From assembly GCA_963848085.1 (NCBI GenBank), contig CAWKCE010000005.1, forward strand, positions 372,001 through 436,000: 64,000 nucleotides of DNA. The letters are read 5' to 3'. Origin of the DNA: CAWKCE01 sp032127035. Lineage in GTDB: Bacteria > Actinomycetota > Actinomycetes > JAHEKZ01. Positions 52,678 to 60,816 of the stretch are shown piece by piece. The position numbers were made by a program, and so were the translations under genes. The first letter of the stretch is position 1; each line of letters begins with the position of its first letter. The notes beneath the pieces were generated by a model. The model ran no database searches, was not told the DNA's origin, and saw nothing but the letters and a program-made list of their open reading frames with translations.

Positions 52678-53814
52678 TCAGACCGCCCTCAGGCCGGCCA
52701 CCCGGCGAATGACCCCGGCCACCAACTGCTGCTCCCCGTCGGACAACGTGTGGTAGAGCGGCAGGATCAGTGTGTTGTCCGTCAACCGGTCCGTCACAGA
52801 CAGATCGCCGTGAGGCTGCCCAGCGTAGGCGGGTTGCCGGTGCGCGGCCATGATCCCTGAGCGGGCCGAAATGCCCTCGTCGGCTAGGGCCGCCAGCAGC
52901 TCGTTTCGGCTCAGCGGGTACTGGCCATCCACCTCGACCCAGAACGACTGGAAGTTCGACTCACCCCATGTCGGATCCCGCACCGTGCGCAGCCCGGGGA
53001 CATCGGCAAGCATCGTCTGGTAGCGGGCAGCGAGTTCTCGCCGCCTGCGCACCATCTCATCGAGCTTGCCCAGTTGCACCAGGCCGACCGCCGCCTGGAT
53101 GTCGGTCATCCGGTAATTGAATCCAACCTCGAGGTAGCTCTCGATCACAGGCTGCGTGCTCTGGTGGCGGGCTGCCGCGCTGATGTCCATTCCGTGCTCT
53201 CGCAGCCGGCGCGCCCGGGCCGCCATCTCCCCGTCGGACGTCGTGAGCATCCCGCCCTCGCCGGTCGTCACCAGCTTGCGGGGGTGGAAGGACCAAGTAG
53301 CCAGTGCGGCCCCCGAACCCGCCGGGGACCCACGGTAGCGAGACCCGACCGCACAGGCGGCGTCCTCCACTAGCGCGATATCACGGCTGTCGCACAACCG
53401 CCGCAACGGCCCCACATCGGCCGGCATGCCCCCCTGGTCGACGACGATGACCGCGCGCGTACGCTCGGTTAGGGTCGGCTCTACCGTGCGCGCGCTGATG
53501 TTGCCGTCCTGGAGTTCAACGTCGGCGAAAACCGGTATTGCCCCGACGTACACCGCACAATTCGATGTTGCGATGAAAGAGAAGGACGGGACGACGACCT
53601 CGTCGCCCGGGCCAATCCCGAGCAGGTAGAGCGATAGGTGGAGCGCCGTCGTGCACGATGACACTGCCACCCCGTGCAGGGCGCCGACGCGCGCAGCAAA
53701 GCGCGCCTCGAACTCGGCTACTCGATGCCCCTGGGCCACCCAACCTGAGTTCACGGCGTCCGCGGCGGCTTTCGCCTCGTCGTCACCGAGCCACGGCTTC
53801 ATGACGCCGATCAT
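52678..53814 (-). CDS. DegT/DnrJ/EryC1/StrS aminotransferase (sugar 4-amino type)
   Basis: 378 residues. MKPWLGDDEAKAAADAVNSGWVAQG is the standard entry of the PglE/perosamine-synthase/ArnB-like branch; SSCTTALHLSLY, VVPSFSFIATSN, VEDAACAVGS and SFHPRKLVTTGEGGM (Schiff-base Lys about 185) follow. It is clearly different from the other aminotransferase in the operon, so two amino groups or two amino sugars are expected. Its start overlaps the epimerase gene end by 4 bases. The keto-sugar substrate would come from a 4,6-dehydratase not identified in the window. Confidence 0.88.
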   Translation of the reverse strand: MIGVMKPWLGDDEAKAAADAVNSGWVAQGHRVAEFEARFAARVGALHGVAVSSCTTALHLSLYLLGIGPGDEVVVPSFSFIATSNCAVYVGAIPVFADVELQDGNISARTVEPTLTERTRAVIVVDQGGMPADVGPLRRLCDSRDIALVEDAACAVGSRYRGSPAGSGAALATWSFHPRKLVTTGEGGMLTTSDGEMAARARRLREHGMDISAAARHQSTQPVIESYLEVGFNYRMTDIQAAVGLVQLGKLDEMVRRRRELAARYQTMLADVPGLRTVRDPTWGESNFQSFWVEVDGQYPLSRNELLAALADEGISARSGIMAAHRQPAYAGQPHGDLSVTDRLTDNTLILPLYHTLSDGEQQLVAGVIRRVAGLRAV

Positions 53815-54749
53815 GCAGGCTCACGTTCCGCGCGCCACCAGCCGACCAGGCTGCGTAGCCCGGCCTTGAGATCGATCTCCGGTTTCCAGCCCAGCTGCTG
53901 CTGGGCCTCCTGGATGGAAGCCAGCCGCCGAGTGACACCGTTTACCGCCCGCTCTGGACCAAACTCCACCGACAAGCTGCTTCCCATGACGTCGAGCAGC
54001 GCCTCGGCCAGCTCGAGGAGACTCGTCTCAGTGTTGCTCCCGATGTTGAACACTGCGTCCGATACGGATGACTCAGCTGCCTGCAGGTTCGCTCGCGCGA
54101 TGTCGGTAGTGAAGACGAAGTCCATGGTCTGCTGGCCGTTGCCGAAGATGAGCGGTGGTTCACCCGCGTCGATGCGCTCCATCCATCGGATAAGCACCTC
54201 GGTGTACAGACCATGTACGTCCATTCGCGGGCCGTACACGTTGAAGTATCGGAGGGCCACGTAGTCGAGTCCGCAGTTCGCGTGGAAGCTGCGAAGCATA
54301 CCTTCATTGAAGACCTTCGCCGCCCCGTAGAAGGTGTCGTTGGCCCACGGATGCTGCCGCTCCGTGGTGGGGAACTCAGTCGCCAGCCCGTAGACCGAGG
54401 CCGAGGATGCGGCCACGACCTTGCGCACATTGGCGGCCACTGCCGCCTCCAGCACGTTGAAGGTTCCGTCGGCCAGCACCTCGAGCGCCAATCGTGGCTC
54501 CTCCGCGCACTGGGTGATCCGGATAGCCGCCTGGTGGAAGACCAGATCGGCGCCAGTAGTCACGTCCCGCACGACGTCGAGGTCGCGGATGTCGCCTTCG
54601 ATGACATGGACCTTCCCCGACGGGAGCGCCTGGGCGAGGTTATCCAGCCGGCCACGAACGAAGTTGTCCAGCACACGGATCTCGGCAGCCTCGGCGGCGA
54701 CGAGCTGATCGACGATGCTCGAGCCGATAGTGCCGGCTCCCCCGGTCAC
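53811..54749 (-). CDS. NAD-dependent nucleotide-sugar epimerase/dehydratase
   Basis: 312 residues from the GTG at 54749: TGGAGTIGSSIVDQL (NAD motif), VFHQAAIRITQ, VVAASSASVYG (Ser), and Tyr/Lys in DTFYGAAKVFNEG. NVYGPRMDVHG and TMDFVFTTDIARA are typical of UDP-glucose 4-epimerase-like SDRs. With GTG the first beta strand is almost absent. A CTG six bases upstream, with GAGGA 6 bases before it, would restore two residues (Leu/Met-Ser-Val-Thr-Gly-Gly). The gene follows the Gfo/Idh gene by 19 bp. Confidence 0.84.
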   Translation of the reverse strand: MTGGAGTIGSSIVDQLVAAEAAEIRVLDNFVRGRLDNLAQALPSGKVHVIEGDIRDLDVVRDVTTGADLVFHQAAIRITQCAEEPRLALEVLADGTFNVLEAAVAANVRKVVAASSASVYGLATEFPTTERQHPWANDTFYGAAKVFNEGMLRSFHANCGLDYVALRYFNVYGPRMDVHGLYTEVLIRWMERIDAGEPPLIFGNGQQTMDFVFTTDIARANLQAAESSVSDAVFNIGSNTETSLLELAEALLDVMGSSLSVEFGPERAVNGVTRRLASIQEAQQQLGWKPEIDLKAGLRSLVGWWRAEREPA

Positions 54750-54768
54750 TGACAGACGCTGTCCTCGA

Positions 54769-55815
54769 TCACGCGCAGCCTTCCACCATCACGAAGGCCC
54801 CGTCGAGGCGCAGGCTCTGCCCAGCCGCCTCCAGCACACTCATGACACGAAGGCCCGCCCGACCGTCGGTCGCGGCGGATCGACCCTCGAGGATTGAGGC
54901 ACCGAACTCCGCCATCATCGCGCGGAGGGCCTCCCGCTCGCACAACGCGGGCGCGACCATGTCCCCAGTCCGGTAAGAGATGCTCACCTGCTTCCGATCA
55001 TCGGGATCGAGATCCTGCGACGCTTTCCGATCAACGCCCCGGTCGTAGACCGATACACGCTGGCTGGGGTTCATGTCGTCCCACACCACCGTACGCTGTG
55101 ACCCCCCCAAGACCATCATCCTGATCTTGATCGGGCTGAGCCAGTTGACATGCACGTGCGCCATGGCACCGCTGGAAAGCCTCAGAGTCATGTACCCCAC
55201 ACACGCCATTCCGTGCCCGATGGGATCGGCTCCGTGGGCAGCCACTGCTTCAACGGAGATGCCGGGCGGCAAGAGGTAGTCGAGGATCGATAGGTCGTGC
55301 GGGGCCAAGTCCCAGAGTACGTCGACATCGGGCTGCACCAAGCCCAGGTTGATCCGAACTGAGTCTACGAACTGGACCTCCCCGATCTCCCCGCTGTGCA
55401 CCAGCCGCCGCAATTCTTGGACCGCCGAGGTGTAGCAGTACGTGTGGTCGCACATGAGAACCAGCCCGCGGTCCTCGGCAGCATCCACCAGCTTCTGCCC
55501 GTCCGCGAGGGAGGCGGTCAAGGGCTTCTCGACAAGGACGTGCTTGCCGGCGTCCAGTGCTGCCATCGCCAACGGGAAGTGCGAGGCAGCCGGGGTTGCG
55601 ATCGCCACGGCATGCACCGCGGGGTCACCGAGGATCGCGTCGAAGGAGTTCGTCGTCGAGACCGTCGAGTAGGGGCCGAGGACACGTTGCGCACGATCCT
55701 CGTCCAGGTCGCACAGCCATCGCAGGTCGAAGGTAGAAGTAGCCATGGCATTCCGAACGAGGTTTGGCCCCCAATACCCCGCTCCGATGACTGCCAGCCC
55801 GATCGACGCCGTCAT
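54769..55815 (-). CDS. Gfo/Idh/MocA family sugar oxidoreductase
   Basis: 348 residues (ATG 55815; a GTG two codons upstream is possible). Rossmann start LAVIGAGYWGPNLVRN, then VAIATPAASHF and HVLVEKPL with the conserved Glu-Lys-Pro, and the catalytic region WDLAPHDLSILDYLL. The pattern resembles WlbA/WbpB-type nucleotide-sugar dehydrogenases that oxidise C3 before amination. It is first in a minus-strand operon running through epimerase, aminotransferase, acyltransferase, aminotransferase and flippase, so it probably begins the amino-sugar branch. Confidence 0.86.
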   Translation of the reverse strand: MTASIGLAVIGAGYWGPNLVRNAMATSTFDLRWLCDLDEDRAQRVLGPYSTVSTTNSFDAILGDPAVHAVAIATPAASHFPLAMAALDAGKHVLVEKPLTASLADGQKLVDAAEDRGLVLMCDHTYCYTSAVQELRRLVHSGEIGEVQFVDSVRINLGLVQPDVDVLWDLAPHDLSILDYLLPPGISVEAVAAHGADPIGHGMACVGYMTLRLSSGAMAHVHVNWLSPIKIRMMVLGGSQRTVVWDDMNPSQRVSVYDRGVDRKASQDLDPDDRKQVSISYRTGDMVAPALCEREALRAMMAEFGASILEGRSAATDGRAGLRVMSVLEAAGQSLRLDGAFVMVEGCA

Positions 55816-56684
55816 GCGCACCGACCTTCGCTGCTCGTGCTGCTGCCCGCTATCGCCGGCCCGATGGCCCGCGCCCGATCCACCCGCCCAGACTGCAGGT
55901 CGCAGCCAATGTCGCGTGGCAGTGGTTCGGGGAAGTCCTCAAGCGCGCGAGGCGCAGGGCCGGCTGCCCAGCGTTCCATCGTGTCCTCCCCCCGGCGACC
56001 GTCGCCCAATTAGGCCCGGATCACCCATCCCCAAGAAGGGAACATGCCACAGGCGTCGTGACGACGGAGGCGGAACGGTCACGATCACCCGTCCGGCCTA
56101 GATGGTGGCTCGCCAGGAATGTGCGGGATGGCGGCCGTATACCTTCTCTGTCGCCGGAAGTCCCCGCCAGCGGAACCAATGAGTCGAAGTGTTCTATGAG
56201 ACCACCTGGGACGAGCAACTCGACTCATTCTCCGCTCGCCGGCGTTCTGATCGCACGTCCCGACTACACAGCCGTGATCGGTCGAATCGCGGTCTCCCGA
56301 TGATGGCGCCGCTAGCCTTCTAGCACGAGTGATGCCCACCACTCCGTAATTGAGATGAGGGGAGCGGATGCGAGCTGCCAGTGCCACCTCCCGCGACCAA
56401 AGACCACGGGACCCGCGTCGGCCAACCGGCCGACGCGGGTCTGACCACAGTTGGGCCAAGCCGGGCGGCCGCTCAAGGATCCGGGGAACCGGGCCGAAGG
56501 CCGTGGGACCCGCCGGGACGGCGACATGGGGGATGAGTGTCATCAGGGTCGTCCGCGCTGCCGCACATCCGGCCAGTGAGTACGACATCAGCGCGACGAA
56601 CCGGAGTTGGCTGTCAGCGCACCAGAGTCCGGGGGTGGCATGGGTTCGCCCGGCCGCATGCTGTCACGAGAAGGATTGCGCCCG
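55816..56684. other. Long divergent intergenic region
   Basis: 869 bp between the amino-sugar operon (leftward) and a frameshifted glycosyltransferase (rightward). No conserved coding frame. It should contain both promoters, and it also holds a perfect 14-bp hairpin at 56410-56441, which is unexpected between two gene starts. Confidence 0.5.
56410..56441. terminator. Perfect 14-bp hairpin in a divergent promoter region
   Basis: GACCCGCGTCGGCC and its exact complement flank a 4-base AACC loop. No T-tract follows on either strand. No gene ends nearby, so it may terminate an unrecognised small transcript or be a relic of a lost gene. Confidence 0.5.
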
Positions 56685-57694
56685 ATGAGCTCGGTTAGCG
56701 TCGTCATCCCATGCTACCGGTACGGTCACTTCCTCGAGGCAGCCGTCCATAGCGTGCTGAACAACCAAAGTGGCGTCGATGTGCGGGTGCTCATAATCGA
56801 TGACGCCTCGCCCGACGACAGTGCCGAGGTGGCCGAACGGATCGCGGCCTCGACTCCTCATGTCGACGTGATAGTGCACCCCACCAACAAGGGAAACATC
56901 GCGACCTACAACGAGGGCCTGCTTGAATGGGCTGACGGCGACTACTGCCTTCTTATGTCGGCTGACGACCGCGCCACGCCAGGGGCGCTGCGACGCGCCG
57001 GGGACCTGCTGGACGCCCACCCAGAGGTCGGCTTCGCGTACGGACGCTCGCTGTGGGTTGCAGACGGCGCGCCACTGCCATCGACACGGACGACAGTAAG
57101 GGGCTGGTCCGTATGGTCAGGTCAGTGGTGGCTCGAGCGTCGCTTCCGGCAGGCCGAGAACCCCATCACCTCACCGGAGATCGTCGTGCGTACGTCGCTC
57201 CAGAAGCGTGTGGGCGGCTACGACCCGCACGTTCCGTACGCCGCCGACATGGAGATGTACATGCGGCTGGCAGCATATGCCGACGTCGGCTTCCTCCGCG
57301 GCGTGGATCAGGCCTACTACCGAGTCCACGGCGAGAACATGAGCAAGGCCGTGAGCGCGCTTGGATTTGCGCCAAGCGGCGGTCCGTCTTCGAGGTGGTG
57401 CTGGACCGCTACAGCGAGGGGCTGGTCGACACGGTGCGTCTGTCCGACCTTGTGCACCGCCAGCTTGGCCGAGAGGCGCTCTGGGCTGCCGGAAGGATCT
57501 ACGACCGCGGGTGGCTGCGGCAGACCGCACTCGGCCGACGCCTCTTGGGGGCGGGAGCGCACGAGGAGGAAACTGATGTGGAAGAGCTCATGGCCTTCGC
57601 AGTGGACTGCTGGCCCGAAGCGGAACGGACGAGCCTGTTCCGCACGCTGGGGCTCGTAAGCGGCTTAGACCCCGCGAGATGTCATACCTGCTGA
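56685..57694 (+). pseudogene. Glycosyltransferase family 2, frameshifted
   Basis: GT-A glycosyltransferase from the ATG at 56685 (GAAGGA upstream): SVVIPCYRYGHFLEAAVHSVL, LIIDDASPDDSA, GNIATYNEGLL, SADDRATPGALRRA with the metal Asp pair, and YRVHGENMSKAVSALG. After about 57360 the original frame becomes Ser/Arg/Trp-rich nonsense (to 57659), while another frame continues sensibly: KRRSVFEVVLDRYSEGL and LSDLVHRQLGREALWAAGRIYDRG, to 57694. A one-base indel near 57355-57385 therefore splits the C-terminal quarter. The catalytic domain is intact. Real mutation or sequencing error. Confidence 0.8.
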
Positions 57695-57920
57695 ACCAGA
57701 AGGGGCAGTGGTGGCTTCGTCGGCGGTCATGGAAATATCGTGGGTTCTGAGGCGGCGCTTTCCCAGTACCGTTGCCCCGCAGGCGCTCGAGATGGGACAC
57801 GGTAGCGAACCTCTGAGCCCATCTACGGCCGGACGGTATCAGGGACCTACCCCAATTCCTCGTCGGGCAGGTTTCCGCGGTTGGACGTCACGACGTCCGC
57901 CCGCCTGAGATGCTGGACTT

Positions 57921-58524
57921 GTGGACTCAGTCTCACCGCCGCTCATCCAGCAGCCGGCGCCTGCGCAATCAGTGACGCTGCGCGACAGTCGCCTCGCGCT
58001 GCGCCAGCTGACCGACGACGATGTGCCCACGTTGACCGCGGCCTGCCAGGACCCGGAGATGCACCGGTGGCTAAGCCGACTGCCCGACCCGTTCGGAGAG
58101 GAGGACGCGCGGAACTTCGTTGCAAAGTCCGCAATGGAGTGGGCGACCGGCACGGCGTATCGGTGTCGGTGTCGACGGACGCATGGACGGCCGGCTCATG
58201 GGAGTGTGCAGCCTGCTCGACGTCACCGGTGTGGGCACGCCAGCGGCGGCGACCGCCGAGATCGGGGTACTGACCGCAGCCTGGGAGCGTGGTCAGGGCG
58301 TCACGACCGCGGCCGTCCGGCTGGTTGCCGCATGGGCGTTCAACGAGCTCGGCGTGCAGCGCCTCGAGTGGCAGGCAGTGGCGGGCAATGAGGCGTCGCG
58401 ACGGGTTGCGGCACGGCTCGGCTTCGTCATCGAAGGCGTGTGTCGCCGCCGCATCGTCGACGTCGTCCGGGGTACGCGCAGCGATGGCTGGTTGGGCTCG
58501 CTGCTGCCGGGGGAATTGCAGTAG
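57921..58524 (+). pseudogene. GNAT acetyltransferase, frameshifted
   Basis: The first frame (GTG 57921) encodes SVTLRDSRLALRQLTDDDV and DPEMHRWLSRLPDPFGEEDAR, the N-terminal half of a RimJ/RimL-type GNAT. Near 58140-58165 it turns into Arg/Cys-rich nonsense, while the next frame supplies the rest: GVCSLLDVTG, IGVLTAAWERGQGVTTAAVRL (acetyl-CoA site), LEWQAVAGNEASRRVAARLGF, ending at 58524. One indel explains it. It lies 227 bp after another frameshifted gene, which strengthens suspicion of either a decaying patch or poor sequence quality. Confidence 0.78.
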
Positions 58525-58809
58525 TGGTCACCGCGTAAGCCGTTCCGGCCGAGGCCTTCGCCGTGCCGCCGGCCACGCGTTGGGGACGTCAGTCAGAGCG
58601 GCCAGTGCCGCCGGTCCGACGCAATCGCCGAGCTCCGCAACGCTGTTGTCTCCGGACGCGATGCGTTGACCTGACGCTCGAGAAGGCTGCCATCACCCTT
58701 CGTGCGGAGCCAGCAATCCGCCGGAGCGGAAGTGGGCTTGTTAGCACGGCTCACGGACGACTGACAGCCCTGGTAGGCGGAGTTGTTTATCCCCGATTCG
58801 GTGATTCGC

Positions 58810-58920
58810 CTAGTCACCAACGAACTCCAAGCTCGTGACGAACTCCAGCGTCGAGTTCACCCGGCCAGTCCCCAGCAAGGTCGGGGAAGGGATCTTCCGT
58901 CCGAAACCCGGCGAGTATCA
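58810..58920 (-). other. In-frame continuation of the heparinase-like gene beyond a premature TGA
   Basis: After the TGA at 58918-58920 the same frame continues for 35 codons to a TAG at 58810-58812 and reads YSPGFGRKIPSP, TLLGTGRV, LEFV. This is the usual end of the family, where the stop position is a Trp (GWYSPGFG). A single TGG to TGA change explains it. Confidence 0.7.
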
Positions 58921-60816
58921 CCCTAGGACCGGGTTGGTCTCGCCGGCGTGAAGCGTCCACGCGAGCGAGGGCGGCAGCTTCAGGGTGGCCCGGACCGGGC
59001 CATTTGGCCCCTGCCACCGAAGGTGGGCCGCACCGTCAGCCAGTTCGACGGCGACTGACGGACCCAAGTGCCAGGCCATTCGGAGGTCCACCGGATGGTC
59101 GAGCTCGGCCCAGTCTCTGACGACCAGCTGGGAACCGGTCGGCTCGAGCGTCACCGTCCGGCGGTGCCGAACTCGGTCGGACAACCGCCCGTACCCACGG
59201 TGTGCCCCGGACCACGTGAGGCGGGTCCCGCCGTGTGAGCTCTCGGGCACCGTCTCCAGCGTCTCGCTGTCCGCGTGACTCGTCCAGAGGAAGGGTCCAC
59301 CGGACACCGACTGGTCCGCGTCGGCGACCTGGAGTGTGTTGTGACCGAGCGTCGACCGGAAGTAGGCCCGCCACTCGGCTTCGCCGTGGTAACAGTACGT
59401 CCCGGGGTCGACCAGGATCGGAATGCCGTCGTGGCGCACCTCTACCGACAGGGCGTCTGCGTGGGCGTGTGCGGCGATGGACAGGAAACCGTGTGGGCCG
59501 CCGTCGCAGCGGCACCAGACCTCAGGGGATCTGCCGTGTGGTGTGCGTAGCAGCGTGATCCCGGCGTCGGCGAACACGTCGGGGCGCTCGGTCGGACGCA
59601 GCAGGCCACCGTGGGGTTGCGCCAAGCAAGCAAGGGCGATCCCTTCGAGGCTCACGGCAGTCTCCGGCCACCAAGACGCCCGCCCCACGAGTCGTTCCCC
59701 GATGCCGAGCAGCTGCAGCCACGGGTTCGCCTCGGGGCTGTCGACGACGAGTGCCCGCCCTTCGTCACCGTCACCCTGGCGTGGTGACTGTCCCGTGACG
59801 TCGAGCAGCGCCGCAGCGACGTCGAGGGATCGACCGAGGATGGCCCAGGTCTCCGGTGACAGTGGTGAGCCCGCGGCGTCGGCCTCGACGGCTGCCACCA
59901 GGCCGAGCTCGGTCACGAACCGGTGGTAGTCCGTGGCGAGCTCGCGGTTGACCCCACTGGGGAAGGTGTTGTGCGCGAGTTCGGTCTCGAGCAGCTCGCG
60001 GGAGTGTTCGCGCCACGCGCCCGATCGGTCGAACCAGGGGAAGGCGCAGGAGGCCACGAGCAGGCCACTGGCCTCGGCAACCACATGGTTGTTGGAGGAC
60101 GAACCGCGGCTGGGGAACCTCGCGAGGAACTCCTGGTGCCACCGAATCTGCCACAGGGCTCGCGGGTTGTTGTCGAAGAGGGCCCGGGTACCACCCCATC
60201 CGTCCATGAGACGACGGATCCACGTCCAGCTCAGCAGCCTGACGGCGATCTCGATGCCGCTGGTCCAGTGGACCCCCGACAGGAAGGGGTTCTGCTGCCA
60301 CCACGACCGGAGCTGCGCATCGACGACGGAGGCATACCGCTCGTCACCGGTGAGCCACCAGGCGGAGGCCAGCACCGTCAGGTGGTGATGACGCGAAACC
60401 TCCCACAGGGACTTGATGTTGCCGACCTGGGTCTCGTCACGGTGCTTGATGCCGAAGGCGAGCGCGCTTGAGGGCGCGCGCATGCCGGTGACGACGTCAA
60501 GGAACCAGTCCGGGCCGGCGATGTCGGAGCGGTTCGTCCCCAGAACGTCCCATCGGCCGTCGAGCACTCGCTCAGCGGCCTCGACGACCCCCTTGATGTC
60601 GTCGTCCGACAGCGCGTGACGAAGGTCAGCCGGCAGCGGGTGGGTGAAGGCGCGCTCAGCCAGGAGTCCGGTCGGCTCGTCGAGGGTCGCCCAGTCCGTG
60701 ACCTGCCTCCGTGCCCAGACTCGCTGCCAGGCCAGGTCGGACATCCGCCAGGCGATCTCACGTGGGCCCATACGCTGGAGGCGCCGGGCGTACCAGCCGA
60801 TCGTGGACGCGCTCAC
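58918..60816 (-). CDS. Heparinase II/III-like protein, C-terminus truncated by nonsense codon
   Basis: 632 residues. An N-terminal alpha/alpha toroid (about 100-380; HHHLTVLASAWWLTGDERY, SSNNHVVAEASGLL, NRELATDYHRF) is followed by a beta-sandwich heparinase domain (AAHAHADALSVEVRHDGIPILVDPGTYCYHG, FRSTLGHNTLQV). The Asn, Tyr and His residues expected for polysaccharide lyase catalysis are there. No signal peptide is evident, yet such genes are regular members of exopolysaccharide loci. The GTG start overlaps the upstream stop (GTGA). The last 35 residues are lost behind an in-frame TGA. It may trim or edit the polymer. Confidence 0.87.
   Translation of the reverse strand: MSASTIGWYARRLQRMGPREIAWRMSDLAWQRVWARRQVTDWATLDEPTGLLAERAFTHPLPADLRHALSDDDIKGVVEAAERVLDGRWDVLGTNRSDIAGPDWFLDVVTGMRAPSSALAFGIKHRDETQVGNIKSLWEVSRHHHLTVLASAWWLTGDERYASVVDAQLRSWWQQNPFLSGVHWTSGIEIAVRLLSWTWIRRLMDGWGGTRALFDNNPRALWQIRWHQEFLARFPSRGSSSNNHVVAEASGLLVASCAFPWFDRSGAWREHSRELLETELAHNTFPSGVNRELATDYHRFVTELGLVAAVEADAAGSPLSPETWAILGRSLDVAAALLDVTGQSPRQGDGDEGRALVVDSPEANPWLQLLGIGERLVGRASWWPETAVSLEGIALACLAQPHGGLLRPTERPDVFADAGITLLRTPHGRSPEVWCRCDGGPHGFLSIAAHAHADALSVEVRHDGIPILVDPGTYCYHGEAEWRAYFRSTLGHNTLQVADADQSVSGGPFLWTSHADSETLETVPESSHGGTRLTWSGAHRGYGRLSDRVRHRRTVTLEPTGSQLVVRDWAELDHPVDLRMAWHLGPSVAVELADGAAHLRWQGPNGPVRATLKLPPSLAWTLHAGETNPVLG

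Noticed and set aside
58918..58920. UGA recoding (selenocysteine or Trp readthrough) in the heparinase-like gene
   Set aside because: All other genes end normally at TGA, no SECIS-like hairpin is evident, and the family has Trp here; a point mutation is simpler.
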